Shown here piece by piece: positions 43,488 through 51,407 of a stretch of 64,000 nt of DNA (within the stretch, counting starts at the first letter, position 1; every line of letters starts with the position of its first letter). The notes under the pieces are model-generated. The model saw only the letters and a program-made list of their open reading frames with translations, was not told the DNA's origin and searched no databases. Both the position numbers and the translations under genes were made by a program. The DNA comes from Candidatus Glassbacteria bacterium (GTDB taxonomy: Bacteria; Gemmatimonadota; Glassbacteria; GWA2-58-10). Location of the stretch: assembly GCA_019456185.1 (NCBI GenBank), contig VRUH01000012.1, positions 31,047 to 95,046 of the forward strand, read 5' to 3'.

Positions 43488-43748
43488 TTAACATCTCAAA
43501 TAATTTAATAGCGCCACAAGAGCAAGAAAAAAAGTGGAACCTCCTCCAATAATCACAGCTGCACTAACCCATGCACTTAAGGTAATTCTATGCCTTGTTA
43601 ACACTTCCTTTCCTGCAAAATATAATTTTCCATCTTCGCGTATTTCTATTATAGCATCAGAAAGCACATCTCCATCTTCAGCACCAGAAATCACGTTTTC
43701 ATCAGCATCTATGCCCATAAGCCTTATAGGGTACTTAATATCATCCAT
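43488..43748 (-). CDS. Island gene: small tail-anchored membrane protein (86 aa)
   Basis: The soluble N-terminal half is acidic (GIDADENVISGAEDGDVLSD) with two predicted beta strands. The C-terminal 25 residues are hydrophobic (WVSAAVIIGGGSTFFLALVALL), followed by a short basic end. This fits a tail-anchored protein. No family is recognised. It lies 51 bases upstream of the winged-helix-like gene on the same strand. Confidence 0.6.
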   Translation of the reverse strand: MDDIKYPIRLMGIDADENVISGAEDGDVLSDAIIEIREDGKLYFAGKEVLTRHRITLSAWVSAAVIIGGGSTFFLALVALLNYLRC

Positions 43749-43819
43749 GCATTCCTCCCCCGAAGATATGAACCGACATTCACCATTTTTACCACCTTAC
43801 GGCGACCGAGGTAAAGAAC

Positions 43820-44212
43820 CTAATGATATCGCGGTTCGGCAGGAGCTTTATCGGTATCAAACTCGCTAAGCCACCCCGTTTTGCCATTGTAGGTAACTTT
43901 ATACCAAATCACGTTCCACGCTGGCAAACGGATTGTCGTCTTAGACTGGACCTCAAGCTTTGTGCCGGTTGGAATGCGAAGAAGCTCCTGCCCTTGGCCG
44001 CAGTTGGGTTGAGGGCAAAGCCTTGCCCTGTTATCCACAGTTACTATTGTAATTGTATCAACGGAAGCGGCAGGGGCTGTTTGGGTTTGAGCTTGCTCAA
44101 CCGGGGCGGGCGGGTTATCGCGATTCACGACCATAAAAAGGGCAATCAAAGCTACTACTACTGCAATGACAAAACATCCCGTGCCTGTGCTGATCTGGGT
44201 TGGTTTTCCCAT
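43820..44212 (-). CDS. Island gene: membrane-anchored bacterial SH3-domain protein
   Basis: This 130-residue protein has a signal-anchor near residues 13-30 (CFVIAVVVALIALFMVV), then a Pro/Gln/Ala-rich linker. A bacterial SH3 domain fills about 55-120: ARLCPQPNCGQGQELL, then WYKVTYNGKTGWLSEF. Such domains bind cell-wall peptides or protein partners in the periplasm. The ATG at 44212 is preferred (GGGGAAG upstream); the frame is open to 44242. It is the first of three genes in the tRNA-Arg island. Confidence 0.7.
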   Translation of the reverse strand: MGKPTQISTGTGCFVIAVVVALIALFMVVNRDNPPAPVEQAQTQTAPAASVDTITIVTVDNRARLCPQPNCGQGQELLRIPTGTKLEVQSKTTIRLPAWNVIWYKVTYNGKTGWLSEFDTDKAPAEPRYH

Positions 44213-44316
44213 CGGGCTTCCCCGTGATAACCAGATACTCAAATGGAATAATAACTACCATTTAACCTATAATTTTATCAGTGGATATGTCAATATTTAT
44301 GGCGTTTTCCAGGCGA

Positions 44317-44369
44317 GTGGAATAACGCCACCCCAAGGTGCCATTAGGGTGCCATTTCGTGGAATAACG
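44317..44369. repeat. Direct repeats inside the island end (GTGGAATAACG x2, GGTGCCA x2)
   Basis: GTGGAATAACG occurs at 44317-44327 and 44359-44369, 42 bases apart (about four helical turns). Between them GGTGCCA occurs twice, 11 bases apart. They sit 155-210 bases inside the tRNA-proximal end, the usual place for arm-type sites of tyrosine integrases. The function is inferred only. Confidence 0.55.
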
Positions 44370-44426
44370 GCGGCACCCTTTCACCTCGCGTCCTAGGTAT
44401 GTCCGACTACTCATATCATTTTTTAC

Positions 44427-44452
44427 CCGATTCCATCCGATTTTATCCGACT
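44427..44452. repeat. Phased CCGA(T/C)T repeats
   Basis: CCGATT, CCGATT and CCGACT begin at 44427, 44437 and 44447, a strict 10-base period; a further CCGACT lies at 44403. Helical phasing suggests cooperative binding of a protein to one DNA face, about 75 bases from the tRNA-side repeat. Confidence 0.5.
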
Positions 44453-44480
44453 TGGCTAAAATTTTCAGACAAAACATAAA

Positions 44481-44515
44481 CGCCGCGAACCCTTTGATAT
44501 CAAGGACTCGCGGCG
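44481..44515 (-). terminator. Hairpin terminator of tRNA-Arg
   Basis: Arms CGCCGCGA (44481-44488) and TCGCGGCG (44508-44515) pair perfectly; the loop itself holds the palindrome CCTTTGATATCAAGG. Minus-strand T-rich sequence follows. A degraded version of this hairpin lies beside the displaced tRNA end at 42714-42745. Confidence 0.65.
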
Positions 44516-44522
44516 CTTTGCG

Positions 44523-44550
44523 TATGGTACCCCTGACTGGAATCGAACCA
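44523..44550. repeat. tRNA-Arg 3' end (attachment-site-like direct repeat, right copy)
   Basis: This copy is part of the intact tRNA-Arg. It is identical over 28 bases to 42752-42779. Because the functional tRNA retains this copy, the element's end restored the gene on integration. Confidence 0.85.
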
Positions 44551-44599
44551 GCGCACCCGGAACCGGAATCCGATGCTCTATCCACTGAGCTACAGGGGC
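44525..44599 (-). tRNA. tRNA-Arg (anticodon CCG), insertion site of the island
   Basis: A 75-nt cloverleaf: acceptor GCCCCTG/CAGGGGT, D arm GCTCAGTGGATAGAGC, anticodon stem TCGGA/TCCGG around TTCCGGT (anticodon CCG), T arm GCTGG-TTCGATT-CCAGT, discriminator A and encoded CCA. As in the tRNA-Lys of this window the first pair is G1-U72. Its 3' 26 bases are duplicated at 42754-42779. Confidence 0.96.
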
Positions 44600-44626
44600 T
44601 TTTCTTTTGCGTGGCAGTGGGAGATA

Positions 44627-44655
44627 TTAATAACTAATACCGGGCTTTCCGGCAA
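44627..44655 (-). promoter_or_regulatory. Sigma-70 promoter of tRNA-Arg
   Basis: On the minus strand TTGCCG (44655-44650) and TATTAA (44632-44627) are 17 bases apart, 27 bases before the mature tRNA 5' end. Confidence 0.6.
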
Positions 44656-44683
44656 GTGATTTGCATCGCCCGCGGGAGCTCTT

Positions 44684-45781
44684 TCATTCATCGCGCTCGA
44701 TTGCCACACCGGTTTCTTTTTCGATCAGGTCCAGCAGTTCCTCCACCAGCCCGCTTTCTTTCACGCGCTTAACCTGCTCGCCGCTGCGGAACACCACGCC
44801 GTCACCCTTGCCCGCGGCAATGCCGAAATCAGCCTCGCGCGCCTCGCCGGGTCCGTTGACCACGCAGCCCATCACGGCCACGGTCAGCGGCAGTTGAACC
44901 GGGCGCAGCAGGCGCTCCACCCGTTCGGCCAGGCCGATCAGGTCCACCTCCGCGCGGCCGCAGGAAGGGCAGGAGATAATCTCCACTCCACGGCGGCGGA
45001 TACCAAGCGCAGCCAGTATCTTCCAGGCCACGCCGATCTCCTCCACCGGATCGGCGGTGAGGCTGACCCTCAGCGTGTCACCGATCCCCTCGGCCAGCAT
45101 GATCCCCATTCCCGCCGCGCTGATGACAGTCCCGCGGATCATCGTGCCCGCCTCGGTAACCCCCAGGTGGATCGGGTAGTCGCGGCGGGCGGCGAACTCG
45201 CGGTTGGCCCGTACCGTGGTGGGTACGTTGCTGGCCTTGATCGAGACTACGATATCCTCGAATCCCTCATCCTCCAGCAGTTTGCAATGCCCCGCCGCGC
45301 TGAGTGCCAGCGCCTCGGCCGTGGGGCCGCCGTGGCGCCGGAGCAGTTCCTTTTCCAGCGAGCCTGAGTTGACTCCTATCCTGATCGGCACTCCGCGGGC
45401 TCCCGCCTCGCGGGCCAGGGTTTTCAGCTTGTCCGCTCCGCCGATATTGCCCGGGTTGATCCGCAACTTGGCGATTCCCGCCTCCAGGGCGTCGAGCGCC
45501 AGACGGTAGTTGAAATGGATGTCGGCCACCAGCGGAACCGGGGAGTTTCGCACGATCTCCCCCAGCGATGCCGCGGCGTCTTTGTCCGGGACAGCCAGCC
45601 GGACCAGCTCGCAGCCGGCCGAGGCCAGCTGCTCTATCTGGTGCAGTGTCGCCAACGGGTCCCGGGTATCCGTGTTGGTCATCGACTGCACAACCACCGG
45701 GTGCCCGGAACCGAGTTTCAGGCTGCCGACACCGACTGTTCTGGTCTTTCTGCGCGGCGTCAGCGGTTCCGAGTGTTTCAC
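44684..45781 (-). CDS. ispG: 4-hydroxy-3-methylbut-2-enyl diphosphate synthase (GcpE)
   Basis: This 365-residue enzyme of the MEP isoprenoid pathway converts MEcPP to HMBPP with a 4Fe-4S cluster. The cluster ligands are in ISCPSCGRAEVDL near 264 and MGCVVNGPGEAREADFG near 302. The N-terminal TIM barrel has VVVQSMTNTDTRD near 30 and INPGNIGG near 107. This is the short bacterial form without the extra insert domain. The GTG start follows GGAGGGG. It shows that isoprenoids are made by the MEP route. Confidence 0.96.
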   Translation of the reverse strand: MKHSEPLTPRRKTRTVGVGSLKLGSGHPVVVQSMTNTDTRDPLATLHQIEQLASAGCELVRLAVPDKDAAASLGEIVRNSPVPLVADIHFNYRLALDALEAGIAKLRINPGNIGGADKLKTLAREAGARGVPIRIGVNSGSLEKELLRRHGGPTAEALALSAAGHCKLLEDEGFEDIVVSIKASNVPTTVRANREFAARRDYPIHLGVTEAGTMIRGTVISAAGMGIMLAEGIGDTLRVSLTADPVEEIGVAWKILAALGIRRRGVEIISCPSCGRAEVDLIGLAERVERLLRPVQLPLTVAVMGCVVNGPGEAREADFGIAAGKGDGVVFRSGEQVKRVKESGLVEELLDLIEKETGVAIERDE

Positions 45782-45901
45782 GATCTATCCCCTCCGGCCT
45801 GCGCCGGTTTTTTTCTCCGGGTAATGCGGACGATCAGCCGCCCACACACATCCTTACCTCTAATATAACGCTCCCCGCGGGTTTTCTGAAAAGATTAGTT
45901 C

Positions 45902-46388
45902 TCAGCCTCCCAGGCGGACCTCGAGATTCACCTCTCCGCAGGGTGGCAGCAGTATCGCATCCACTCTGCCTTTACTGTCAACCACCGGCAGGCTTTCACC
46001 GTCAAGAGTGACAGACGACACTCCCGCGCAGACAGCTCCGGGGTTCAGGACGTTCATCCGCACCCGGCAGCCGCGCCAGATTTTCTCGACCCGGTAGCCG
46101 GTCCAGCCGGTCGTGATTACTGTTGATCAGGTGGATGAACGGCCTCGGCGTGGCAACCTTGTGCACCGTATGACTGCCGCCGCTCAGAAACCCGTCTCCG
46201 TCACGCTCGTCGTCGAAACCGCTGTAGCGCCGGCGGAGGATATCTACCTGCTCCCGGCTCAATACCGCATCCAACCCCTCTCCCCGCCTGAGCGCCTCCT
46301 TGGCGCGCAGCGCCAGGCGGTCCAATTCCTCTTTTTCCGCCGTTGTTTCGGTGTGCGATAATTTGTTAACCCGTTGAACCGGCTTCAT
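45902..46388 (-). pseudogene. Internally deleted GH94-like phosphorylase remnant
   Basis: The N-terminal frame (46388 to about 46120) encodes a helical lead, then YSGFDDERDGDG and VATPRPFIHLINSN, the pattern that opens GH94 phosphorylases (FDDE...TPRPWIN). A different frame (about 46115 to TGA 45902-45904) encodes GYRVEKIWRGCRVRMNVLNP, then GVSSVTLDGESLPVVD and a final VNLEVRLGG, the pattern that closes GH94 proteins (FRGxxYxIxVxNP..GV..VxVDG). The roughly 700 catalytic residues between are missing and the two frames are offset. It is therefore a decayed gene, not a small protein. Family assignment rests on motif memory and needs a profile search. Confidence 0.6.
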
Positions 46389-46581
46389 CGATTGAACTCG
46401 CTTGGTAACTGGATGACATCACGATTCATTCGCGATTACTGCATTTCTTTATGATAGAAATAATATAGCAGCAGCAGTGACGGCGGTCAATCCGGGTGCA
46501 GCCAAAAAAAGTCTCGGTTGTTGCCGTCGAGGGGTGTTATCCCTTATTTTATGGAGCAGGCTTAATCCAGGGAGAGTTGTT

Positions 46582-47382
46582 ATGTCGCGATATGCGCATT
46601 ACGCGCTTCGCAGTGAAACAGGCGGCTGGGCGCACCGGCTGGATGCCCGCGCCAAAGTGATCGTACTCATGGTTATGAGCGTGGCGGTCTGGAGTGTGGA
46701 GACAGGCGCCGGGCTGGGCATGATCCTGTTGCTGTGTGGTTCCTGGCTGGCCGCCTCGGGCGCGGGTGGAAAGAAAGTGCTGGCCGGCCTGCGACGGTTG
46801 TGGATAGTGCTCCTGTTCGTAGTGCTCTATTACCTGTGGGCCGTCTATTCAATCCGGGGTGGATTCGGCCTGGAGGGCCTGCCCGGAGTATTTTTCAACA
46901 GCCTTATGCTGTGCGGCAAGCTGGCAGCGCTGGTGGCTACCGCGCTGTGGCTGTACCATTCCACTCCGCCGATGAGGGTGGTGGATTCACTGTCCCGAAT
47001 GCTGCGTCCGCTGGAAAAACTGCATGTCCCCGTGGGCGAACTTAGCTTCACTGTCGGGCTGGTTATCCGCTCGTTCCCGTCGGCGCTGACGCGGATCAGG
47101 GGTTTGTTCGGCAACTTCCGCCGCCAGTACAGGCTGGCCGGCCGGAGCGACAGGTTCCCTGCGAGCCTGGCAAGCACTCTCCGCGCCGTTGTCGATACGA
47201 TGGTCTGCTACATGCACTACACGCTGTATGAAGCCGAGCAGCTGAGCCTCAGCCTGCTGGCCAGGGGCTACAACCCGTTCACTCCGCCGTCACCGGGAGG
47301 CAGGCACTGGATGAGCCCCGGCGACTGGCTGTTCTGCCTGGCCTCATCGGCCGTGATTATCCTCTCCGGGGTTTACCTCTGA
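46582..47382 (+). CDS. Energy-coupling factor transporter transmembrane protein (EcfT/CbiQ family)
   Basis: This 266-residue membrane protein has five or six helices. The start shows HRLDARAKVIVLMVMSVAVW, and the coupling helices carry MRVVDSLSRMLRPLEKLHVP near 158, then SLLARGYNP near 238; these Ala-Arg-Gly motifs contact the ABC ATPases. It forms vitamin- or metal-uptake ECF complexes. No ATPase or S component lies beside it, so it is an orphan here. GGGAGAG precedes the ATG at 46582; the open frame runs back to 46477 but that part is unconserved-looking. Confidence 0.85.
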   Translation: MSRYAHYALRSETGGWAHRLDARAKVIVLMVMSVAVWSVETGAGLGMILLLCGSWLAASGAGGKKVLAGLRRLWIVLLFVVLYYLWAVYSIRGGFGLEGLPGVFFNSLMLCGKLAALVATALWLYHSTPPMRVVDSLSRMLRPLEKLHVPVGELSFTVGLVIRSFPSALTRIRGLFGNFRRQYRLAGRSDRFPASLASTLRAVVDTMVCYMHYTLYEAEQLSLSLLARGYNPFTPPSPGGRHWMSPGDWLFCLASSAVIILSGVYL

Positions 47383-47416
47383 GAGTAATCAGCAGAATTG
47401 TTCAACGGACCTTACG

Positions 47417-48256
47417 ATGACCGCTAGCGAGACCGGAGAAACGCCTTCGGCAGATCAGACGGAGCAGGAATCACGCCCGAAGCGCAGGATCAGGATGACT
47501 GTTTCCTACGACGGCACCGGGTATTGCGGCTGGCAGTTGCAGCCCGACGAGATGACTGTCCAGGGCGAGCTGGAAACAGCCCTGAGCAGAATCCTCGGCG
47601 AGGATATCCGTCTCACCGGAGCCAGTCGTACCGATGCGGGTGTGCACGCAACCGGCCAGGTTGCCCATTTCGATCTCACCGGCAGGCTGGCTGCCGTGGA
47701 GATCGACCGTGCGCTCAACTCTATCCTCCCGGAGCAGATCAGGGTGCGGGAAGTGGAGCAAGTCCCCGGGGATTTCCACGCCCGCTACAGCGCCCGCTGG
47801 AAAATCTACCGCTACAGTCTGGCCGAACCGGACCTTCCGGACGCTCCCCTGCTGGCGCGCACCCACTGGCTGCGCAATAACGCTGTGGATATCTCCCTGC
47901 TGGGCCGCTGCTGCGAGTTGGTCCAGGGACGGCACGGGTTTTTCACGTTCAGCAAGCAGGAAGGTCACCGCGAAAACCACGACTGCGAGATATTCGAGGC
48001 GCGCTGGAGTTCCGGCGAGGGAACGTTGTATTTTCAGCTCCGGGGCGACCGGTTCCTGCGCGGGATGGTGCGGATGCTGGTGGGCGGCATGCTGGCGGTT
48101 GCCGATGGACGCGCGGATATCGGAGAGTTCTCAGCAGCGCTGAACGAACCGGGCCGTTGGAAACGGGCCGTGCCCGCACCGGCTTGCGGCCTGACACTTG
48201 TATGTGTAAACTACAGAGATGAGAGTGAAGCTGATCCACAGTCTGGAACCAAGTGA
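47417..48256 (+). CDS. truA: tRNA pseudouridine(38-40) synthase TruA
   Basis: This 279-residue enzyme isomerises U38-40 in the tRNA anticodon arm. It has MTVSYDGTGYCGWQLQP near 27, the catalytic Asp in GASRTDAGVHATGQVAHF near 75, and RGDRFLRGMVRMLVGGML near 212. The N-terminal 20 residues are a polar extension. It follows ecfT by 34 bases and precedes the HtrA-type protease by 12 bases, suggesting one transcript. Confidence 0.95.
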   Translation: MTASETGETPSADQTEQESRPKRRIRMTVSYDGTGYCGWQLQPDEMTVQGELETALSRILGEDIRLTGASRTDAGVHATGQVAHFDLTGRLAAVEIDRALNSILPEQIRVREVEQVPGDFHARYSARWKIYRYSLAEPDLPDAPLLARTHWLRNNAVDISLLGRCCELVQGRHGFFTFSKQEGHRENHDCEIFEARWSSGEGTLYFQLRGDRFLRGMVRMLVGGMLAVADGRADIGEFSAALNEPGRWKRAVPAPACGLTLVCVNYRDESEADPQSGTK

Positions 48257-48268
48257 GGAAGTGGAGCG

Positions 48269-49831
48269 ATGAACAAACCGGTAATGAAACTGCTGGTGTC
48301 AGTGCTGCTGATAACCGGGCTGATGATTCTGCTGGGACGGCTTATCGCCCCGCGCGGCCGGGATGTTGAGAACCGGGAGACAACGATCTCAGCAGTATTG
48401 CCGGACAGCGCCGAACACGAGTTGGCCGATTCACAGCCCGGCTACCTGCTGGCTCAGACCGCACCGGCGAGTCAATCCCGCTCAGTCAACCGGCTGAAGA
48501 GCCTGGAGCAGGACCTGGCCGGCGGCCGGCGCACCGCGATTGTGACCGCCAGCGCCCGCGTTGCGCCCTCGGTGGTGAGTGTCAACGTGATGCAGACCGA
48601 GGTGGTGCGCACCCCCTACCGCAACTGGTTCGGCTATTTCTACATACCCCGCCAGCGGACCGTGCAGAATATCGGCAGCGGGCTTATCATCAACTCCCGC
48701 GGCTACATCCTGACCAACGACCACGTGGTCCACGACGCCACCAAGATAACGGTCAGCACCAGCGAGGGAATCGAGTACGACGCCGAAATCGTGGGGCTGG
48801 ACGACAACTCGGATATCGCCCTGCTCAAGATCGATCCGGGCGCGGACAGACTGACCGCCGCCCAGTTGGGCGACAGCGATGATCTCCTGTTGGGCGAATG
48901 GGTAATTGCGATCGGTTCCCCGTTCGGCCTGCTGCTGGACGACCCTCAGCCGACAGTCACCGCCGGAGTGATCTCGGCGATCGGCAGGGATATCGTCCGC
49001 GACCAGAACTCCTCCTCCCAGGTCTACGCCAACATGATCCAGACCGATGCGTCGATCAACCCCGGCAACAGCGGCGGACCGCTGGCCAACGCCCTGGGCG
49101 AGGTGATCGGGATCAACACGTTCATTTTCTCTCCCAGCGGCGGCAGCGTGGGCGTGGGCTTCGCCATCCCGATCAACCGCGCGGCGCGGATTGCCGAGGA
49201 CCTGATCCGCGGCGGCAAGGTCCGTCACCCGTGGCTTGGCATCAGGGTCCAGAAGCTGACACCCGACCTGCTGGACGGCCTGGGATTCGGCGCGCAGTCT
49301 CGTATCAGCGGAGTGGTGGTTTCGAGCATCCAGGAACACTCCCCCGCCGAGCGCTCCGGACGGCTGCAGCCGGGAGATTTGATCGTGTCGGTCGACGGGG
49401 AGACCGTGCGCTCGGTCGACGACTGGACTGGCAAGCAACTGGACATCAGGGTCGGCTCGGTGGTCAAGCTGGGTTTCCGCCGCCCGGAGAGCGAATTCAT
49501 GCTGACTATCACTCCGGAGGAACTGCCCAGCGAGACCCTGAAACACGAGGATACCGGCATGGGCTTCTCCCTGATCGACCTGACCCGCGAGGTCCGCAGT
49601 CAGCTCGACGCCCGCTCCGAACGTGGCGCTGTCGTGGCCGAGATCAGCGATAGCGATCTGGAGCGCCAGGGCCGCCTGCTGCGATACGACATCCTCTACC
49701 GGATCAACGATATCCCGATCAATTCAGCGGCCCAGGCTGTCGAACTGCTGAAGCGGCTGAGGAGCAGGCGCGGGACCGTGCTGTTCCTGGAACGCGACGG
49801 ACGCAGTATCAGGAGGTATATCACCCGTTAG
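48269..49831 (+). CDS. DegP/HtrA-like serine protease with two PDZ domains
   Basis: This 520-residue periplasmic protease is anchored by an N-terminal helix (about 7-24). The trypsin-like domain (about 90-300) has the catalytic His in ILTNDHVVHDA, the Asp in DNSDIALLKID, and the Ser in INPGNSGGPLAN. PDZ1 lies near 325-410 (LGIRVQKL, then RLQPGDLIVSVDGE) and PDZ2 near 430-520. It degrades or senses misfolded envelope proteins. It shares a short gap with truA, and purB follows after a promoter. Confidence 0.93.
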   Translation: MNKPVMKLLVSVLLITGLMILLGRLIAPRGRDVENRETTISAVLPDSAEHELADSQPGYLLAQTAPASQSRSVNRLKSLEQDLAGGRRTAIVTASARVAPSVVSVNVMQTEVVRTPYRNWFGYFYIPRQRTVQNIGSGLIINSRGYILTNDHVVHDATKITVSTSEGIEYDAEIVGLDDNSDIALLKIDPGADRLTAAQLGDSDDLLLGEWVIAIGSPFGLLLDDPQPTVTAGVISAIGRDIVRDQNSSSQVYANMIQTDASINPGNSGGPLANALGEVIGINTFIFSPSGGSVGVGFAIPINRAARIAEDLIRGGKVRHPWLGIRVQKLTPDLLDGLGFGAQSRISGVVVSSIQEHSPAERSGRLQPGDLIVSVDGETVRSVDDWTGKQLDIRVGSVVKLGFRRPESEFMLTITPEELPSETLKHEDTGMGFSLIDLTREVRSQLDARSERGAVVAEISDSDLERQGRLLRYDILYRINDIPINSAAQAVELLKRLRSRRGTVLFLERDGRSIRRYITR

Positions 49832-49924
49832 AAGCAATCTCATAGGGCCGATGTTTAGACGTTTACCATGCGCTGTTGCCCATTTTATCCGTAATACTTC
49901 CTGAGCAAAAAATTTCGATTTGAA

Positions 49925-49953
49925 TTGCGATAGTATTGTGTGTTTATTATTAT
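49925..49953 (+). promoter_or_regulatory. Sigma-70 promoter of purB
   Basis: TTGCGA (49925-49930) and TATTAT (49948-49953) are 17 bases apart, about 60 bases before the purB ATG in an AT-rich gap. Confidence 0.6.
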
Positions 49954-50011
49954 TTCCGTTCCATTCTGATAATTTGCGCACAGAACCCCGACAGGAAGAA
50001 AACACAGACAG

Positions 50012-51313
50012 ATGATACCCCGTTATTCGCTGCCCGAAATGGAAGCTGTCTGGAGCGACGAGGCCCGGTTCGGCCATTGGCTGGAGATCGAAATCCTGGC
50101 CTGCGAGGCCCTGGCGCAACTGGGCCGGATACCCGCCGAGGCGGTCAAAACTATCCGCGAGAAAGCCTCGTTCGACACGGTCCGGATCCTGGAGATCGAG
50201 GAAGAGGTCAAGCACGATGTGATCGCGTTCCTGACCAACGTGGCCGAGTATGTCGGCCCCGACTCGCGCTATATCCACCTCGGGATGACCTCCAGCGACC
50301 TGCTGGACACCACCCTGGCCCTGCAGATGAAACGGGCCGGCGAGCTGATCCTGGCCGAGCTGGATGACAAGGTGCTGCCCGCGGTCAAAAAACGGGCGCT
50401 GGAGCACAAGGACACGGTGATGATTGGCCGCAGCCACGGGATCCACGCCGAGCCGGTGACATTCGGCCTGAAGCTGGCTTTGTGGTACGATGAGCTCACC
50501 CGCCGCCGCGAGCAGTTCGCCCAGGCGGTGAAAGTGGCCGCCACCGGCAAAATCAGCGGCGCGGTGGGTACGTTCGCCCACCTGGACCCGCAGGTGGAAA
50601 TCAACGTCTGCGAAAAACTGGGCATTCAGGCCGCCCGGACCAGCAACCAGATTATCCAGCGCGATGTCCATGCCGAATACATGACCGCCCTGGCCGTGCT
50701 TGCCGGTTCTATCGAGAAGTTCGCGGTCGAGATCAGGCACCTTCAGCGCACCGAGGTCCTGGAAGCCGAGGAGTTTTTCTCCAAGGGGCAGAAAGGCTCC
50801 AGCGCCATGCCCCACAAGCGCAACCCGATTATCTGCGAGCGTCTCAGCGGGATGGCCCGTCTGGTGCGGGGAAACTGCCTGGCCGCGATGGAGAACCAGG
50901 CGCTGTGGCACGAGCGGGATATCAGCCACAGCAGCGTGGAGCGCGTGATTCTGCCCGACTCGACGATGACGGTCTACTACATGCTGCGCAAGTTCGGGCA
51001 ACTGATCGAGAACCTGCTGGTCTATCCGGAGAACATGGAGAAGAACCTGAACAGGCTCCACGGACTGATTTACTCCCAGCGCGTGCTGATTGCCCTGGCC
51101 GAGAAAGGCATGAGCCGCGAGGACGGCTACCGGATAGTGCAGCGCAACGCGATGAAGGTCTGGAAAGAGGACGCGGACTTCCTGGAAACGCTGATGGCCG
51201 ACAACGAGGTAACCGCCAGATTGTCCGGGGACGAGCTCGCCGAACTGTTCAGCATGGAAACCCACACCCGTAATGTCGATTATATTTTCCGGCGGGTTGG
51301 TCTGCTGGACTGA
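50012..51313 (+). CDS. purB: Adenylosuccinate lyase
   Basis: This 433-residue enzyme of purine synthesis cleaves SAICAR and adenylosuccinate. It has TSSDLLDTTLALQ near 92, the catalytic His region GRSHGIHAEPVTFG near 140, and the flexible signature loop GSSAMPHKRNP near 262. The length is normal. It is followed by purC, giving two consecutive purine genes on the plus strand. Confidence 0.97.
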   Translation: MIPRYSLPEMEAVWSDEARFGHWLEIEILACEALAQLGRIPAEAVKTIREKASFDTVRILEIEEEVKHDVIAFLTNVAEYVGPDSRYIHLGMTSSDLLDTTLALQMKRAGELILAELDDKVLPAVKKRALEHKDTVMIGRSHGIHAEPVTFGLKLALWYDELTRRREQFAQAVKVAATGKISGAVGTFAHLDPQVEINVCEKLGIQAARTSNQIIQRDVHAEYMTALAVLAGSIEKFAVEIRHLQRTEVLEAEEFFSKGQKGSSAMPHKRNPIICERLSGMARLVRGNCLAAMENQALWHERDISHSSVERVILPDSTMTVYYMLRKFGQLIENLLVYPENMEKNLNRLHGLIYSQRVLIALAEKGMSREDGYRIVQRNAMKVWKEDADFLETLMADNEVTARLSGDELAELFSMETHTRNVDYIFRRVGLLD

Positions 51314-51407
51314 TTTTACACTGCTCGAACAGTCTGAACTTCTGGAGATCAACCCTTAAAGTTATTTCTGATGCTATCTATATATACGATTGATAAAAGG
51401 GAACGCA

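Larger units (their letters stand above)
42752..44550. mobile_element. Small genomic island at tRNA-Arg (about 1.8 kb), integrase absent
   Basis: The region is bounded by the 28-bp tRNA-Arg 3'-end duplication. It holds three minus-strand genes of unrecognised function with visibly AT-richer codons than the flanks, plus phased direct repeats next to the intact tRNA. No recombinase is encoded. It could be a remnant of a larger element, or a minimal satellite mobilised in trans. The boundaries are the duplicated segments; the exact crossover cannot be placed within the identical bases. Confidence 0.7.

Noticed and set aside
45997-46388. An intact 128-residue small protein
   Set aside because: Its C-terminal part is a frameshifted read through a segment whose other frame gives a convincing GH94-like C-terminus, so a decayed gene is the better explanation.
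46477-46581. A 35-residue N-terminal extension of EcfT
   Set aside because: It lacks a ribosome site and family similarity; GGGAGAG precedes the ATG at 46582.
48482-49546. A 354-codon minus-strand frame opposite the HtrA protease gene
   Set aside because: Shadow of the protease gene, whose catalytic triad and PDZ motifs are on the plus strand.
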